Assembly: GCF_029428675.1 (NCBI RefSeq) | Contig: NZ_JAJNEL010000001.1 | Coordinates: 558,001-622,000, forward strand | DNA from: Streptomyces sp. JH14 | GTDB taxonomy: Bacteria; Actinomycetota; Actinomycetes; Streptomycetales; Streptomycetaceae | DNA: 64,000 nucleotides | Reading direction: 5' to 3' | In this document: one piece after another, positions 50,596 through 59,357 of the stretch | Numbering within the stretch: position 1 is the first letter of the stretch | How the letters are laid out: every line of letters begins with the position of its first letter | Position numbers and translations under genes: made by a program | The notes under the pieces: model-generated | The model's database searches: none | What the model saw: the letters and a program-made list of their open reading frames with translations, nothing else | Told to the model about the DNA's origin: nothing

Positions 50596-51039
50596 ATGAG
50601 TGATCTCCACATCCGCTGCGCCACCCTTCCGGACATCGACGCCGTGCTGCAGTTCTGGCGCACGGCAGCGGAGGGAACGAGCATCAGCGACGACTACGAC
50701 GGCGTGGCCCGACTCCTCACAAGAGACCCCGAGGCCCTGCTCCTCGCGGAGCGCGACGGCCTCCTCACGGGGACCGTGATAGCCGGCTTCGACGGCTGGC
50801 GATGCTCCGCCTACCGACTGGCCGTGCACCCGGACTGCCGCCGGCAGGGCATCGCGACCGCCCTGATGGACGCAGCGGAGCAACGGTTCACCGCACTGGG
50901 CGGTCGACGGGTCGACGCCATGGTCCTGGAAGCCAACGAACGGGCACACCACACGTGGGCTGCGGCTGGATACCGGCGCGAGGACCGCTGGCGGCGCTGG
51001 GTCAAGCCGCTCCTCGCACAGGGTCGGGGTCCATCCTGA
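50596..51039 (+). CDS. GNAT-family N-acetyltransferase
   Basis: A 147-residue RimI-like acetyltransferase. It starts MSDLHIRCATLPDIDAVLQF. The acetyl-CoA loop is HPDCRRQGIATALMDAAE, followed by VDAMVLEANERAHHTWAAAG with the conserved end-of-fold YRREDRWRRWVK. No ribosome site is seen close to the ATG; a stable hairpin lies just upstream and may influence expression. Substrate unknown. Confidence 0.87.
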   Translation: MSDLHIRCATLPDIDAVLQFWRTAAEGTSISDDYDGVARLLTRDPEALLLAERDGLLTGTVIAGFDGWRCSAYRLAVHPDCRRQGIATALMDAAEQRFTALGGRRVDAMVLEANERAHHTWAAAGYRREDRWRRWVKPLLAQGRGPS

Positions 51040-51276
51040 TCCGCAGGCGGCATGCGGACGGGGGCGCCGCTCGCCGCCGCGGACACCGGCCGCGGCGGCC
51101 CGGCGATCACCCCCGGACAGTCGACTTTGCTGATCCTTTACTATGGGTGCACCGTTGACCGACCCTTCCGAAAGGTGTGAGCGTCCGCCCATGGGCGAGC
51201 CTCCCAGTACGAGCCACGATCGCCGACATCGAGCGATCCTCCCGCCCCTGCCCGATCATGGGACGGAGGTGAACCG

Positions 51277-52614
51277 ATGACCGAAGTGCTCCTGCTGCTC
51301 GTCGCGGTACTGCTCTCGCTCGCCTGCGGGGCCTTCGTCGCGGCCGAGTTCTCCCTGACCACCGTCGACCGTGGCCAGCTCGAACGGGCCGTGGAGCGCG
51401 GCGAGCGGGGCGCGGCGAGCGCGATGAAGGCGGTGCGCAGCCTCACCTTCCAGCTCTCCGGCGCACAGCTCGGCATCACCGTCACCAACCTGGTCGTCGG
51501 CATGCTCTCGGAACCGTCGATCGCGAAACTGATCCGCGGTCCGGTAGAGGCGCTCGGCCTGTCCCCGAGCGTGGCCTCCTCGCTGGCGCTCGCGCTCGGT
51601 ACGGCGCTGTCCACGGTGTTCCTGATGGTGGTCGGCGAGCTCGTCCCGAAGAACTGGGCGATCTCGTCCCCGCTCGCCATGGCGAAGACCGTGGCCACCC
51701 CGCAGCGGGCCTTCACCGCGGTCTTCCGGCCCTTCATCGCCCACCTCAACAACACGGCCAACCGGATCGTGCGCCGTCTCGGCCTCGAACCGACCGAGGA
51801 GCTGGCCTCCGCCCGGAGCCCGCAGGAGCTGGTGGCGCTGGCCCGTCACTCGGCGAAGGCGGGCGCGTTGGAGGCGGACACCGCGGAACTGTTCGTCCGC
51901 ACCCTCAATCTGGCAGGACTCACCGCGGAGAACGTGATGACCCCGCGGGTGCAGGTCACCGCGCTGGAGGTGCAGGCGACCGCCGAGGACGTCGCGAACG
52001 CCACCCGGGCGACCGGGCTGTCACGCTTCCCCGTCTACCGCGGCAGCCTCGACACCGTCGTCGGTGTCGCACACATCAAGGACGTGCTGGCGATCCCGGC
52101 CGACGCAAGGCACCGCACGCGCGTCTCGGACATGCTGCGCGAGCCGCTGCTGGTACCGGAGACCCTCACCGTGGACCGGCTGCTCGACCGGCTGTCCAGC
52201 AAACTCGCGATGGCTGTCGTCATCGACGAGTACGGCGGCACGGCCGGCGTCGTCACCCTGGAGGACATCGTCGAGGAGGTCGTCGGCGAGGTGCGCGACG
52301 AGCACGACCCGCACGAGACACCGGACCTCGCACCGGCCGGTGAGGACGCCGACGGGCGCACCCTCTGGTCGGCCGACGGCGCCGCCCGCACCGACCAGCT
52401 GCAGACGATCGGGCTCCGGGTACCGGAAGGACCGTACGAGACGCTCGCCGGTCTGATCGCCACGGAGGTGGGCCGCATCCCGGCCGTGGGCGACTCCATC
52501 GAACTGGCCGGCTGGCGGCTCGACGTGGTGGACGCCTCGGGGCGCCGCGCCGCGCGGGCTCTGCTGCACGCACCGTTGCCCGGTTCCGACGACGAGACGG
52601 AGGCCGGACGATGA
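51277..52614 (+). CDS. CNNM/CBS-domain membrane protein (CorC/HlyC family), first of pair
   Basis: A 445-residue protein with an N-terminal CNNM transmembrane domain (LLLVAVLLSLACGAFVAAEF, SGAQLGITVTNLVVGM, GELVPKNWAI). Two CBS domains follow (LSRFPVYRGSLDTVVGVAHI, VVIDEYGGTAGVVTLEDIVE), then a C-terminal CorC_HlyC domain. Members are linked to magnesium export or resistance. GGACGGAGGTGAACCG precedes ATG 51277. The stop overlaps the next gene's start by 4 nt. Confidence 0.9.
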   Translation: MTEVLLLLVAVLLSLACGAFVAAEFSLTTVDRGQLERAVERGERGAASAMKAVRSLTFQLSGAQLGITVTNLVVGMLSEPSIAKLIRGPVEALGLSPSVASSLALALGTALSTVFLMVVGELVPKNWAISSPLAMAKTVATPQRAFTAVFRPFIAHLNNTANRIVRRLGLEPTEELASARSPQELVALARHSAKAGALEADTAELFVRTLNLAGLTAENVMTPRVQVTALEVQATAEDVANATRATGLSRFPVYRGSLDTVVGVAHIKDVLAIPADARHRTRVSDMLREPLLVPETLTVDRLLDRLSSKLAMAVVIDEYGGTAGVVTLEDIVEEVVGEVRDEHDPHETPDLAPAGEDADGRTLWSADGAARTDQLQTIGLRVPEGPYETLAGLIATEVGRIPAVGDSIELAGWRLDVVDASGRRAARALLHAPLPGSDDETEAGR

Positions 52615-53630
52615 CTGCCGTCCAGCTCTTCATCGGCCTGCTGACCCTGGTCGTCAACGCGTTCTTCGTCGGCGCGGAGTTCGCGCTGATCTCCGTACGC
52701 CGCAGCCAGATCGAGCCACACGCCGAGGCGGGGAACCGGCGGGCGCGGAGCGTCATCTGGGGCCTGGAGCATGTGTCGGCCCTGCTGGCGGCTGCGCAGC
52801 TGGGCATCACGCTGTGCACGCTGGTCCTGGGCATCGTCGCCGAACCCGCCATCGCGCATCTGCTGGAGCCCGTCTTCGACGTGGTGGGTGTGCCGCACGG
52901 GCTGGTCCATCCGATCTCGTTCGTGATCGCGCTGGCCGTGGCGACGTATCTGCACATGCTGCTCGGCGAGATGGTGCCGAAGAACATCGCGCTGGCCGAG
53001 CCGGTACGGAGCGCACTGCTGCTCGGTCCGCCGCTGGTCACTCTTGCCAGGGCGCTGCGCCCGGTGATCTTCACGGTCAACGCCTTCGCCAACGCCTTGC
53101 TGAAACTCCTGCGGGTGGAGACGAAGGACGAGGTGGCCGCGACGTTCTCCGACGACGAGCTGGCCCGGCTGGTGAAGGACGCCGGCGACGCCGGGCTCGT
53201 CGACGACCGGGCGGCCGAGCGGCTGCGGCACGCCCTGGAGCTGGGCCGTCGACCGGTGCGCGACGTGGTGCTGCCGGTGGACCGGGTGGTGTCCACCCGG
53301 GTCGGGACGACGCCCGAGGAGCTGGAACGGCTCTCGTACGAGTCGGGCTTCTCGCGCTTCCCGGTGATGGACAGCACGCAGCGGATCCTCGGCTATCTCC
53401 ATGTGAAGGACGCCCTGGACGCGACGCCGCGCGATGTGCCGTTCCCGGTCACGGCGATGCGCCCGATCGCCCGGGTACGGGCCGCGACACCGCTCGACGA
53501 CGCACTGACCGCGCTGCGGCGCAGCCGCACGCATCTGGCGGCGGTGGTCGACGAGGACGGCAAGCTGGCCGGAATGGTCACGATGGAGGACGTGCTGCGC
53601 GAGCTGGTGGGGCAGTCGCAGGGCCGCTGA
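52611..53630 (+). CDS. CNNM/CBS-domain membrane protein, second of pair
   Basis: A 339-residue paralog of the preceding protein: NAFFVGAEFALISVRRSQIE, AAQLGITLCTLVLGI, GEMVPKNIALAEP. CBS domains (FSRFPVMDSTQRILGYLHVK, LAAVVDEDGKLAGMVTMEDV) end the protein. The C-terminal CorC_HlyC domain present in its partner is absent. Coupled by an ATGA overlap, so the two probably form a hetero-oligomeric transporter. Confidence 0.9.
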   Translation: MTAVQLFIGLLTLVVNAFFVGAEFALISVRRSQIEPHAEAGNRRARSVIWGLEHVSALLAAAQLGITLCTLVLGIVAEPAIAHLLEPVFDVVGVPHGLVHPISFVIALAVATYLHMLLGEMVPKNIALAEPVRSALLLGPPLVTLARALRPVIFTVNAFANALLKLLRVETKDEVAATFSDDELARLVKDAGDAGLVDDRAAERLRHALELGRRPVRDVVLPVDRVVSTRVGTTPEELERLSYESGFSRFPVMDSTQRILGYLHVKDALDATPRDVPFPVTAMRPIARVRAATPLDDALTALRRSRTHLAAVVDEDGKLAGMVTMEDVLRELVGQSQGR

Positions 53631-53808
53631 GCGCCCCATGCGGGCAGGACGGGCGGCTGAGGGTCCGGCAACGGGGCGGACGTCGCGGGGCTTCGGGGTG
53701 CGGCCGCCCCCCGTTCCCTCTCCGGCCTCCGTCCCTGTCCGCAGCCTCCACGCCCTCGCCACCCGTCCCGGCAGGGCCATGGCCCTGGCACGATACGATC
53801 GCCGGGCC

Positions 53809-54651
53809 ATGGAAATGAATGCCTCCTACAGCAGTCTCGTCGCGGTCGGCGACTCGTTCACCGAGGGCATGTCGGACCTTCTGCCCGACGGCTCGTACCG
53901 GGGCTGGGCCGATGTCCTCGCGGGCCGGCTGGCCACCCGCTCCCCCGGGTTCCGGTACGCGAATCTCGCCGTACGCGGAAAGCTGATCCGGCAGATAGTC
54001 GACGAGCAGGTCGATGCGGCCGCCGCCATGCAGGCGGATGTCGTCACGCTCGTCGGCGGTCTCAACGACACGCTGCGGCCCAAGTGCGACATGGGCATGG
54101 TGCGCGGGCAGCTGGAAGAGGCCGTCGAGCGTCTCGCGCCGTCGTGCAAGAAGCTCGTGCTGATGCGCAGCCCCGGGCGCACCGGCCCGGTGATGGAGCG
54201 GTTCCGCCCCCGCATGGAAGAGCTGTTCAGCCTGGTCGACGAGCTGGCGGACCGCCACGGCGCGCTGGTCGTCGATCTGTACGGGGCCCCGACGCTCGGT
54301 GACCCCCGGCTCTGGGACGTCGACCGGCTGCACCTGACCGCCGACGGGCACCGCAGGGTCGCCGAAGCGGTCTGGCAGCGGCTCGGTCTTCCGGCGGAGC
54401 ACGACTGGCAGACGCCGCTCCCGGCCGCCGTACCGGCCCGGTGGGCGACGCGGCGCGTCGACGATCTGCGTTTCGCGCGGGAGCATCTCGTGCCGTGGAT
54501 CGGTCGGCGCCTGACCGGCAGGTCGTCCGGGGACGGACGGACAGGTGCCCAGTTCAGCGCCGAGCTGGGCAAGGCCTTCTGGGTCACCCCCGAGGACCAC
54601 CGGGCTCCCGGTCCGGTGGCGACGTGGCGCCGGGCGGACGGCGCGGGCTAA
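53809..54651 (+). CDS. SGNH/GDSL-type esterase
   Basis: A 280-residue serine hydrolase. Block I is VAVGDSFTEGMSD (nucleophile Ser), block III TLVGGLNDTLRP, block V DVDRLHLTADGHR (Asp-His). No signal peptide is seen with the start at 53809. TACGAT at 53794-53799 lies 9 nt before this ATG, so a leaderless or very short leader is likely; ATG 53815 is an alternative. The TAA stop coincides with the left tip of the MITE-like repeat, so the C-terminus may have been altered by its insertion. Confidence 0.87.
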   Translation: MEMNASYSSLVAVGDSFTEGMSDLLPDGSYRGWADVLAGRLATRSPGFRYANLAVRGKLIRQIVDEQVDAAAAMQADVVTLVGGLNDTLRPKCDMGMVRGQLEEAVERLAPSCKKLVLMRSPGRTGPVMERFRPRMEELFSLVDELADRHGALVVDLYGAPTLGDPRLWDVDRLHLTADGHRRVAEAVWQRLGLPAEHDWQTPLPAAVPARWATRRVDDLRFAREHLVPWIGRRLTGRSSGDGRTGAQFSAELGKAFWVTPEDHRAPGPVATWRRADGAG

Positions 54652-54813
54652 GGGCTGTCCCGTCATCCCTGGCGGGCGCACGACGACAGCTGTGGCACCT
54701 CGCTGCGTTGTCGGAACGCCCGAATACGCCCGGTATGAGGACGCCCCTCCGCCTTGCGATGCACCACATCTGACGCCGCGCGCTGATCCACCACGGATTA
54801 CGGGACAGCCCTT
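54650..54813. mobile_element. 164-bp MITE-like element with 19-bp terminal inverted repeats
   Basis: The ends AAGGGCTGTCCCGTCATCC (54650-54668) and, inverted, 54795-54813 match at 18 of 19 positions. The 126 bp between carry no gene. Size and structure fit a miniature inverted-repeat element. The GGGCTGTCCCGT motif is familiar from dispersed Streptomyces repeats. A clear target duplication is not visible. Confidence 0.75.
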
Positions 54814-54853
54814 GGCGCCCCTCGTTTGGATCAGGCTGGGCGTACTCGATGTG

Positions 54854-55993
54854 TCAGGCTCGGCAGCCGGTGGCCCTGAGGTGCGGGCCCCGTCGCCAGT
54901 CCGGGGGTGACGCCCACGACACATGGCGGGTCGACTGACGTTGTTCGGCGAACTCGCGATTGGTGAGCGTCTGCCTGCGACACGCATCGGGGAGGTCCGG
55001 CATCGACAGCAACCGGTCGCAGGCCGTGAGCGATCCGTCGATGTCTCCGACCCAGTAGGCGTTGATCGAGTACTCGAAGAGCAGTCCCCAGCGGTACACC
55101 CACGGCTGGATGAACAGCAGGTCGTCGGGCGGTTCCCGGTCCAGCCCCGCGCACACGAACGCGTGCGCGGCCCGGTGGCGGCCGAGGCCACGCAGCCGTG
55201 AGGAGAGTTCGTAGCAGGCTTCGAGCCGTTGCGGCCGCGACTCCCAGGCACGCGAGAGCGCGTCCATGGCGGCCGGCCAGTCATTGGAGTCGGCCTTGAG
55301 AATTCCGGCCTGCAGCAGCGAGTAGTACACCTCCTCGCCCCAGCCGCCCATCTGCGCGCGCCGCTCGTACAGGGCGATCGCCTTCGCGGTGTCGCCCAGG
55401 TCACGCATGGTCTGTGCCAGGTAGAAGACCGTGCGGGTGTTGGCGGGGTCGCGTTCGAACTCCGCACCGAGCAGGCGGGCGTCGCGCTCGAACTTGTCGT
55501 GCCGTGATCCACCGTCGGCGTGGTCCTCGATCACGAGCGCGTCGAGAATCTGCTGGTCGTCGCGCTGGTCGGCGGTGAGGTACTCATGGGTGACCCCCTC
55601 GTACCGCCAGGCGATGTCGCCGCGTACCAGACGCTTGTTGCGACACTCGGTCGCTCCTTCGTGCCGCAGCAGGTACGAGTCGGCGGTCAGCGGAGGCAGC
55701 GGGCCCTCCTTGCGGATCACCAGATCGGCGTCGAGGAGAAGCAGGTAGTCGGCCTTGGCGTGGGCGTGCCGGATGTTCCGGGTCCGGTTGTGACCGAAGT
55801 CCACCCAGGGTTCCTCAAGGAGTTCGCCCGGAATGCCGTCGAGTGCGCTGCGGATCAGCCGCTGGGTTCCGTCGCTCGAACCGGTGTCGGAGATCACCCA
55901 GGTGTCGATCAGTCCACGAACGGAGGCGAGGCAGCGCTCGATGACGTGGGCCTCGTTCTTGACGATCATGCACAGGCAGATGGACGGCTTCAT
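54854..55993 (-). CDS. Family 2 glycosyltransferase with TPR-like C-terminal half
   Basis: A 379-residue protein. The GT-A domain opens CMIVKNEAHVIERCLASV, continues DTWVISDTGSSDGTQRLI and has the DxD-type metal site LLLDADLVI. Residues about 190-330 form helix repeats resembling TPRs (TRTVFYLAQTMRDLGDTAKA, WPAAMDALSRAWESRP). It has no membrane helix. The acceptor is unknown. ATG 55993 starts MKPSICLCMI. Its 3' end faces the MITE. Confidence 0.88.
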   Translation of the reverse strand: MKPSICLCMIVKNEAHVIERCLASVRGLIDTWVISDTGSSDGTQRLIRSALDGIPGELLEEPWVDFGHNRTRNIRHAHAKADYLLLLDADLVIRKEGPLPPLTADSYLLRHEGATECRNKRLVRGDIAWRYEGVTHEYLTADQRDDQQILDALVIEDHADGGSRHDKFERDARLLGAEFERDPANTRTVFYLAQTMRDLGDTAKAIALYERRAQMGGWGEEVYYSLLQAGILKADSNDWPAAMDALSRAWESRPQRLEACYELSSRLRGLGRHRAAHAFVCAGLDREPPDDLLFIQPWVYRWGLLFEYSINAYWVGDIDGSLTACDRLLSMPDLPDACRRQTLTNREFAEQRQSTRHVSWASPPDWRRGPHLRATGCRA

Positions 55994-56187
55994 GGCAACA
56001 CCAATCCCGGACGGACGAGTCCGGGCGACCCTAGTGACGGGTCCGCGCGGAGCGGCGGCGGCACGCCGGTGCCATGTCCCGGATTAGCTGTCGCGTATGT
56101 ACCCGTCGGCGCGTTCTGTCCCGCCGTCGGGCGTCCTGGCACTCTGCAGTGCGAAAAGTCATCCCGGTGATGCCTGCCGGTCCGGGT

Positions 56188-56949
56188 TCAGCGTGCGCCG
56201 GAGTCGTCCGGGGTGCCGCTCCTGGATTCCTTCGCCGGTTTCGGGCCGCTCGGAGTCGGTTTCGGGGCCCCTGAACCGGGCTCCGGCCCCTGGCCCTTGC
56301 CGGCCCCCTGCTTCTCCTGCGCTGTCCGGGGGCCGAGAAGTCCGTCGCAGTAGCCCGGCACCGCCGACGCCCCGCCGGCCGTCGCCGAGAGCCGGTCGAA
56401 CGCGGACGCGTCCTGGGCCTTGCCTCTCCCCTCCACCAGGCGGTACGCACGGCAGAGCCCCGTGCTGTCCTGCGCCCGGCCGGGGTGTCCGGCCGCAGGC
56501 CCGGTGCCCACGGCGTCCGTCACGCCGTGCCGCGTCCCGTCCGTACTCGGCGTCGGCGTTGCGCGTGGGCGGCTGCCGGGCGAGTCCGGCTCGTCGTTCG
56601 TCGAGCGGGTGGGGGGCGGCCGGTGGTCGCCGAACGGTGTCGGTACGGCTCCCGAACCCGCGGCCACCGCGACCCCGCCCAGCATCGCCGCGGCCGCGAA
56701 GCCGGCGGCCATCGCCCGAAGGGAGCGCGCCCCGCGCCACCGTTCGACCGGTCGCCAGTCGTCGCGCCGGCGCCGGAGCAGCGGCGGGACCGGTGCGTGT
56801 GCGCCCTTGTCGCGCGCCGTGCGAAACGCATCGAGGGCCCGCTCCTCGGCCATGAGGCCGGTCTCACCCACACGCTGTGCGGCTGTGAGGAGGGCGGCCA
56901 CTTCGGGGGTCACCGGCACGTCGTTCGTCCGCTGCGTCTCGTCTCTCAT
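56188..56949 (-). CDS. Putative membrane-bound anti-sigma-like partner of the ECF factor
   Basis: A 253-residue protein. The N-terminal 90 residues are cytosolic and helical (EVAALLTAAQRVGETGLMAE, ERALDAFRTARDKGAHA). One transmembrane segment follows near residues 78-98 (LRAMAAGFAAAAMLGGVAVA). The remainder is Pro/Ser-rich, with paired Cys (GLCRAYRL, PGYCDGLLG), and presumably extracellular. No zinc HxxxCxxC motif is present, so if it is an anti-sigma factor it is not of the ZAS type. It overlaps the sigma gene by 4 nt. Confidence 0.75.
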   Translation of the reverse strand: MRDETQRTNDVPVTPEVAALLTAAQRVGETGLMAEERALDAFRTARDKGAHAPVPPLLRRRRDDWRPVERWRGARSLRAMAAGFAAAAMLGGVAVAAGSGAVPTPFGDHRPPPTRSTNDEPDSPGSRPRATPTPSTDGTRHGVTDAVGTGPAAGHPGRAQDSTGLCRAYRLVEGRGKAQDASAFDRLSATAGGASAVPGYCDGLLGPRTAQEKQGAGKGQGPEPGSGAPKPTPSGPKPAKESRSGTPDDSGAR

Positions 56950-57572
56950 GTCTCATCTCTCAGCGTGCGGCGCGTCGCAGACGTCACAGTGTCCGACCCG
57001 GCCGAGGTCATGCGCTCGGCCAGTCTCTTCAGGCCGCGATAGGCGGAGGTGCGTACGGCCCCTGCTCGCTTGCCGAGCACTCGCGCCGTCGCGGGCCCGT
57101 CCAGACCGACGACGACGCGCAGCAGAACGGCCTCCGCCTGCTCCTGCGGCAGCTGCCCGATGAGCGCGAGCGCCTGCTCGGTGGAGAGGGCCTCCAGAGC
57201 GGCCGCGGCCGTGTCATGACCGCCCGGCAGCTCGAGAACGTCCTGTTCCAGGAGTGCGGTACGCGGCCGCCGCTTCTGTCTGCGCAGATGGTCCAGTGCC
57301 CGGTGCCGGGCGATCGTGGCGGTCCAGCCACGGAATCCCGCCCCGTCGCCGCGGAACCGCCCCAGGTCGCGGGCGATCTCCAGCCAGGCGTCGGAGGCCA
57401 CGTCCTCGCCGTCCTCGCCGACCAGCCCCCGCACGTAGCCGAGCAGTCCGGGATGGACCAGCCGGTACGCCACCGCGAAGGCTTCCTCGTCCCCCTGCTG
57501 GGCCCGCTCCACCGCAGCGCCGAGCTCGGCGTCGTCCACCTGCCCGCGGCGCTGTTCCCCGCCCTTGGCCAC
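56946..57572 (-). CDS. ECF-subfamily RNA polymerase sigma factor
   Basis: A 208-residue sigma factor. Region 2 spans residues about 25-95 (AYRLVHPGLLGYVRGLVGE, GFRGWTATIARHRALDHLRR). Region 4 spans about 135-190 (ALALIGQLPQEQAEAVLLRV, GKRAGAVRTSAYRGLKRLAE). GTG 57572 (VAKGGEQRRG) follows AGAGGACAGT. The stop overlaps the downstream membrane protein, the usual sigma/anti-sigma layout. Confidence 0.92.
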   Translation of the reverse strand: MAKGGEQRRGQVDDAELGAAVERAQQGDEEAFAVAYRLVHPGLLGYVRGLVGEDGEDVASDAWLEIARDLGRFRGDGAGFRGWTATIARHRALDHLRRQKRRPRTALLEQDVLELPGGHDTAAAALEALSTEQALALIGQLPQEQAEAVLLRVVVGLDGPATARVLGKRAGAVRTSAYRGLKRLAERMTSAGSDTVTSATRRTLRDET

Positions 57573-57944
57573 ACTGTCCTCTTCGTACCGACTGCGTCCG
57601 AACCGCACAGCCCGGACACCGCCCGCCGCGCCCGTCCCCCCAGGATCCGCGAGCCTCTCGAGTACTTCTGCGTGACAGCGCACAGAAATGTCACAGTGAG
57701 GAGCCTCGGTGCGCCCCGGATCCCTGCGACTCGGATAGGCCGAGGCGGCCGTGGGGAATCGGCCACGGGGGTCGGCGCGATCACGACGCACCGCGTGCCG
57801 TGTCGAGGCGGCGGCACCCGTCTCCCGGTCACGGCACGGGGGGCTCCGGTCAGGCCGTGCGGCAGTCGTCCACCATCGCGTCACCTTCGCTCTGTACGGT
57901 GCCGCGCAGCGGACGGTGCAGATGCGGGAAGGGGTGCGTGAGGG
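57573..57944. other. 372-bp divergent promoter region with a GTGACA-N11-TGTCAC repeat
   Basis: Between the sigma factor and permease genes. GTGACA (57672-57677) and TGTCAC (57689-57694) are perfectly inverted, 100 nt before the sigma start. It could be a regulator site or the sigma factor's own control region. No gene is recognised here. Confidence 0.4.
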
Positions 57945-59216
57945 GTGGATACGTTGGCTGGCGCTACGGGGGACGCCGATGGGCTGAGGCGTCGTCTGGG
58001 GGTCTTCGACGCGATCGTCATCGGCCTGGGCTCGATGATCGGCGCGGGGGTCTTCGCCGCACTCGCTCCCGCCGCCCGTGCAGCCGGGTCGGGGCTTCTG
58101 ATCGGTCTGGCCGTGGCCGCGGTCGTGGCGTACTGCAACGCCACGTCGTCGGCGCGGCTCGCGGCCCGCCATCCGGCGTCCGGCGGGACGTATGTGTACG
58201 GGCGTGAGCGGCTGGGTCCGTTCTGGGGCTACCTGGCCGGATGGTGTTTCGTCGTCGGGAAGACGGCCTCCTGCGCGGCCATGGCCCTGACCGTGGGCGC
58301 CTATGTCTGGCCCGGGCAGACGCATGCTGTGGCGGTCGCCGCGGTGGTGGCGCTCACCGCCGTGAACTGCCTGGGCGTGCAGAAGTCCGCCTGGCTGACC
58401 AGAGCAGCCGTGGCCGTGGTCCTCGCGGTACTCGCCGCCGTCGTCACGGTGTGCCTGACCGACGGCGGCGCCCAGGCGTCCCGCCTGGCGCCGGGTCCGG
58501 ACGCCACGGTGGGAGGGGTGCTGCAGGCGGCGGGCCTGCTGTTCTTCGCCTTCGCCGGTTACGCCCGGATCGCCACGCTCGGCGAGGAGGTCCGGGACCC
58601 GGCCCGCACGATCCCCCGTGCCGTCCCCCTGGCTCTGGGGATCACGCTGATCGTGTACGCGGCGGTCGGCGTCGCGGTGCTGTCGGTCCTGGGTCCGGCC
58701 CGGCTGGCCGATGCCGCAGCCCCGCTGGCGGACGCGGTGCGCGCGGCGGGCGCCCCGGGACTCGTGCCGGTCGTCCGCGTGGGTGCGGCGGTCGCCGCGC
58801 TCGGTTCGCTGCTCGCCCTGCTGCTCGGCGTCTCCCGTACGACGCTGGCGATGGCCCGCGACCGCCACCTGCCGCGTTCCCTGGCCGTCGTCCATCCCCG
58901 TTTCGCCGTCCCGCACCGCGCCGAACTGGCCGTGGGCGCGATCGCTGCCCTCGTGGCTGCCACCGGTGATGTCCGCGGCGCGATCGGGTTCTCCTCTTTC
59001 GGCGTACTGCTGTACTACGCCATCGCCAACGCGGCCGCCCTCACCCTCGCGCCGGCCGAGGGCCGTCCCGTACGCGCGGTTCCGGTTCTCGGTCTGGCCG
59101 GCTGTCTGGTGCTCGCTTTCACGCTTCCCTTGCCGTCGGTGCTGTCGGGCGCGGCGGTGGCGCTGATCGGTGCGGCCGCCTATCGCCTGCGCAGGGGTCG
59201 AACCCCACGTGGCTGA
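57945..59216 (+). CDS. APC-superfamily amino acid permease
   Basis: A 423-residue transporter with about 12 helices. The APC signature is at the start (GVFDAIVIGLGSMIGAGVFA), with helix 3 text GGTYVYGRERLGPFWGYLAG. GYARIATLGEEVRDPARTIP, a conserved intracellular loop, follows helix 6. SRTTLAMARDRHLPRSLAVV is typical of the CAT-like group. Substrate probably a cationic or neutral amino acid. GTG 57945 follows GGGAAGGGG; no better start exists. Confidence 0.88.
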   Translation: MDTLAGATGDADGLRRRLGVFDAIVIGLGSMIGAGVFAALAPAARAAGSGLLIGLAVAAVVAYCNATSSARLAARHPASGGTYVYGRERLGPFWGYLAGWCFVVGKTASCAAMALTVGAYVWPGQTHAVAVAAVVALTAVNCLGVQKSAWLTRAAVAVVLAVLAAVVTVCLTDGGAQASRLAPGPDATVGGVLQAAGLLFFAFAGYARIATLGEEVRDPARTIPRAVPLALGITLIVYAAVGVAVLSVLGPARLADAAAPLADAVRAAGAPGLVPVVRVGAAVAALGSLLALLLGVSRTTLAMARDRHLPRSLAVVHPRFAVPHRAELAVGAIAALVAATGDVRGAIGFSSFGVLLYYAIANAAALTLAPAEGRPVRAVPVLGLAGCLVLAFTLPLPSVLSGAAVALIGAAAYRLRRGRTPRG

Positions 59217-59357
59217 AACCGGCGACCGGCGACCGGCGACCGAGGTGGACGAGGCCGCGGTCGGATCGCGTCTCCCGCACGAGACGCCGCGTTCGTAGCA
59301 AGCCACAAATCGGGCCGCGTCGCTGGCCTGCAGAAACCGCCAGTAGAATCTGGACAC

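Noticed and set aside
59221..59241. Three tandem GGCGACC units before purB
   Set aside because: Too short and simple to be meaningful, and it lies outside the promoter elements.
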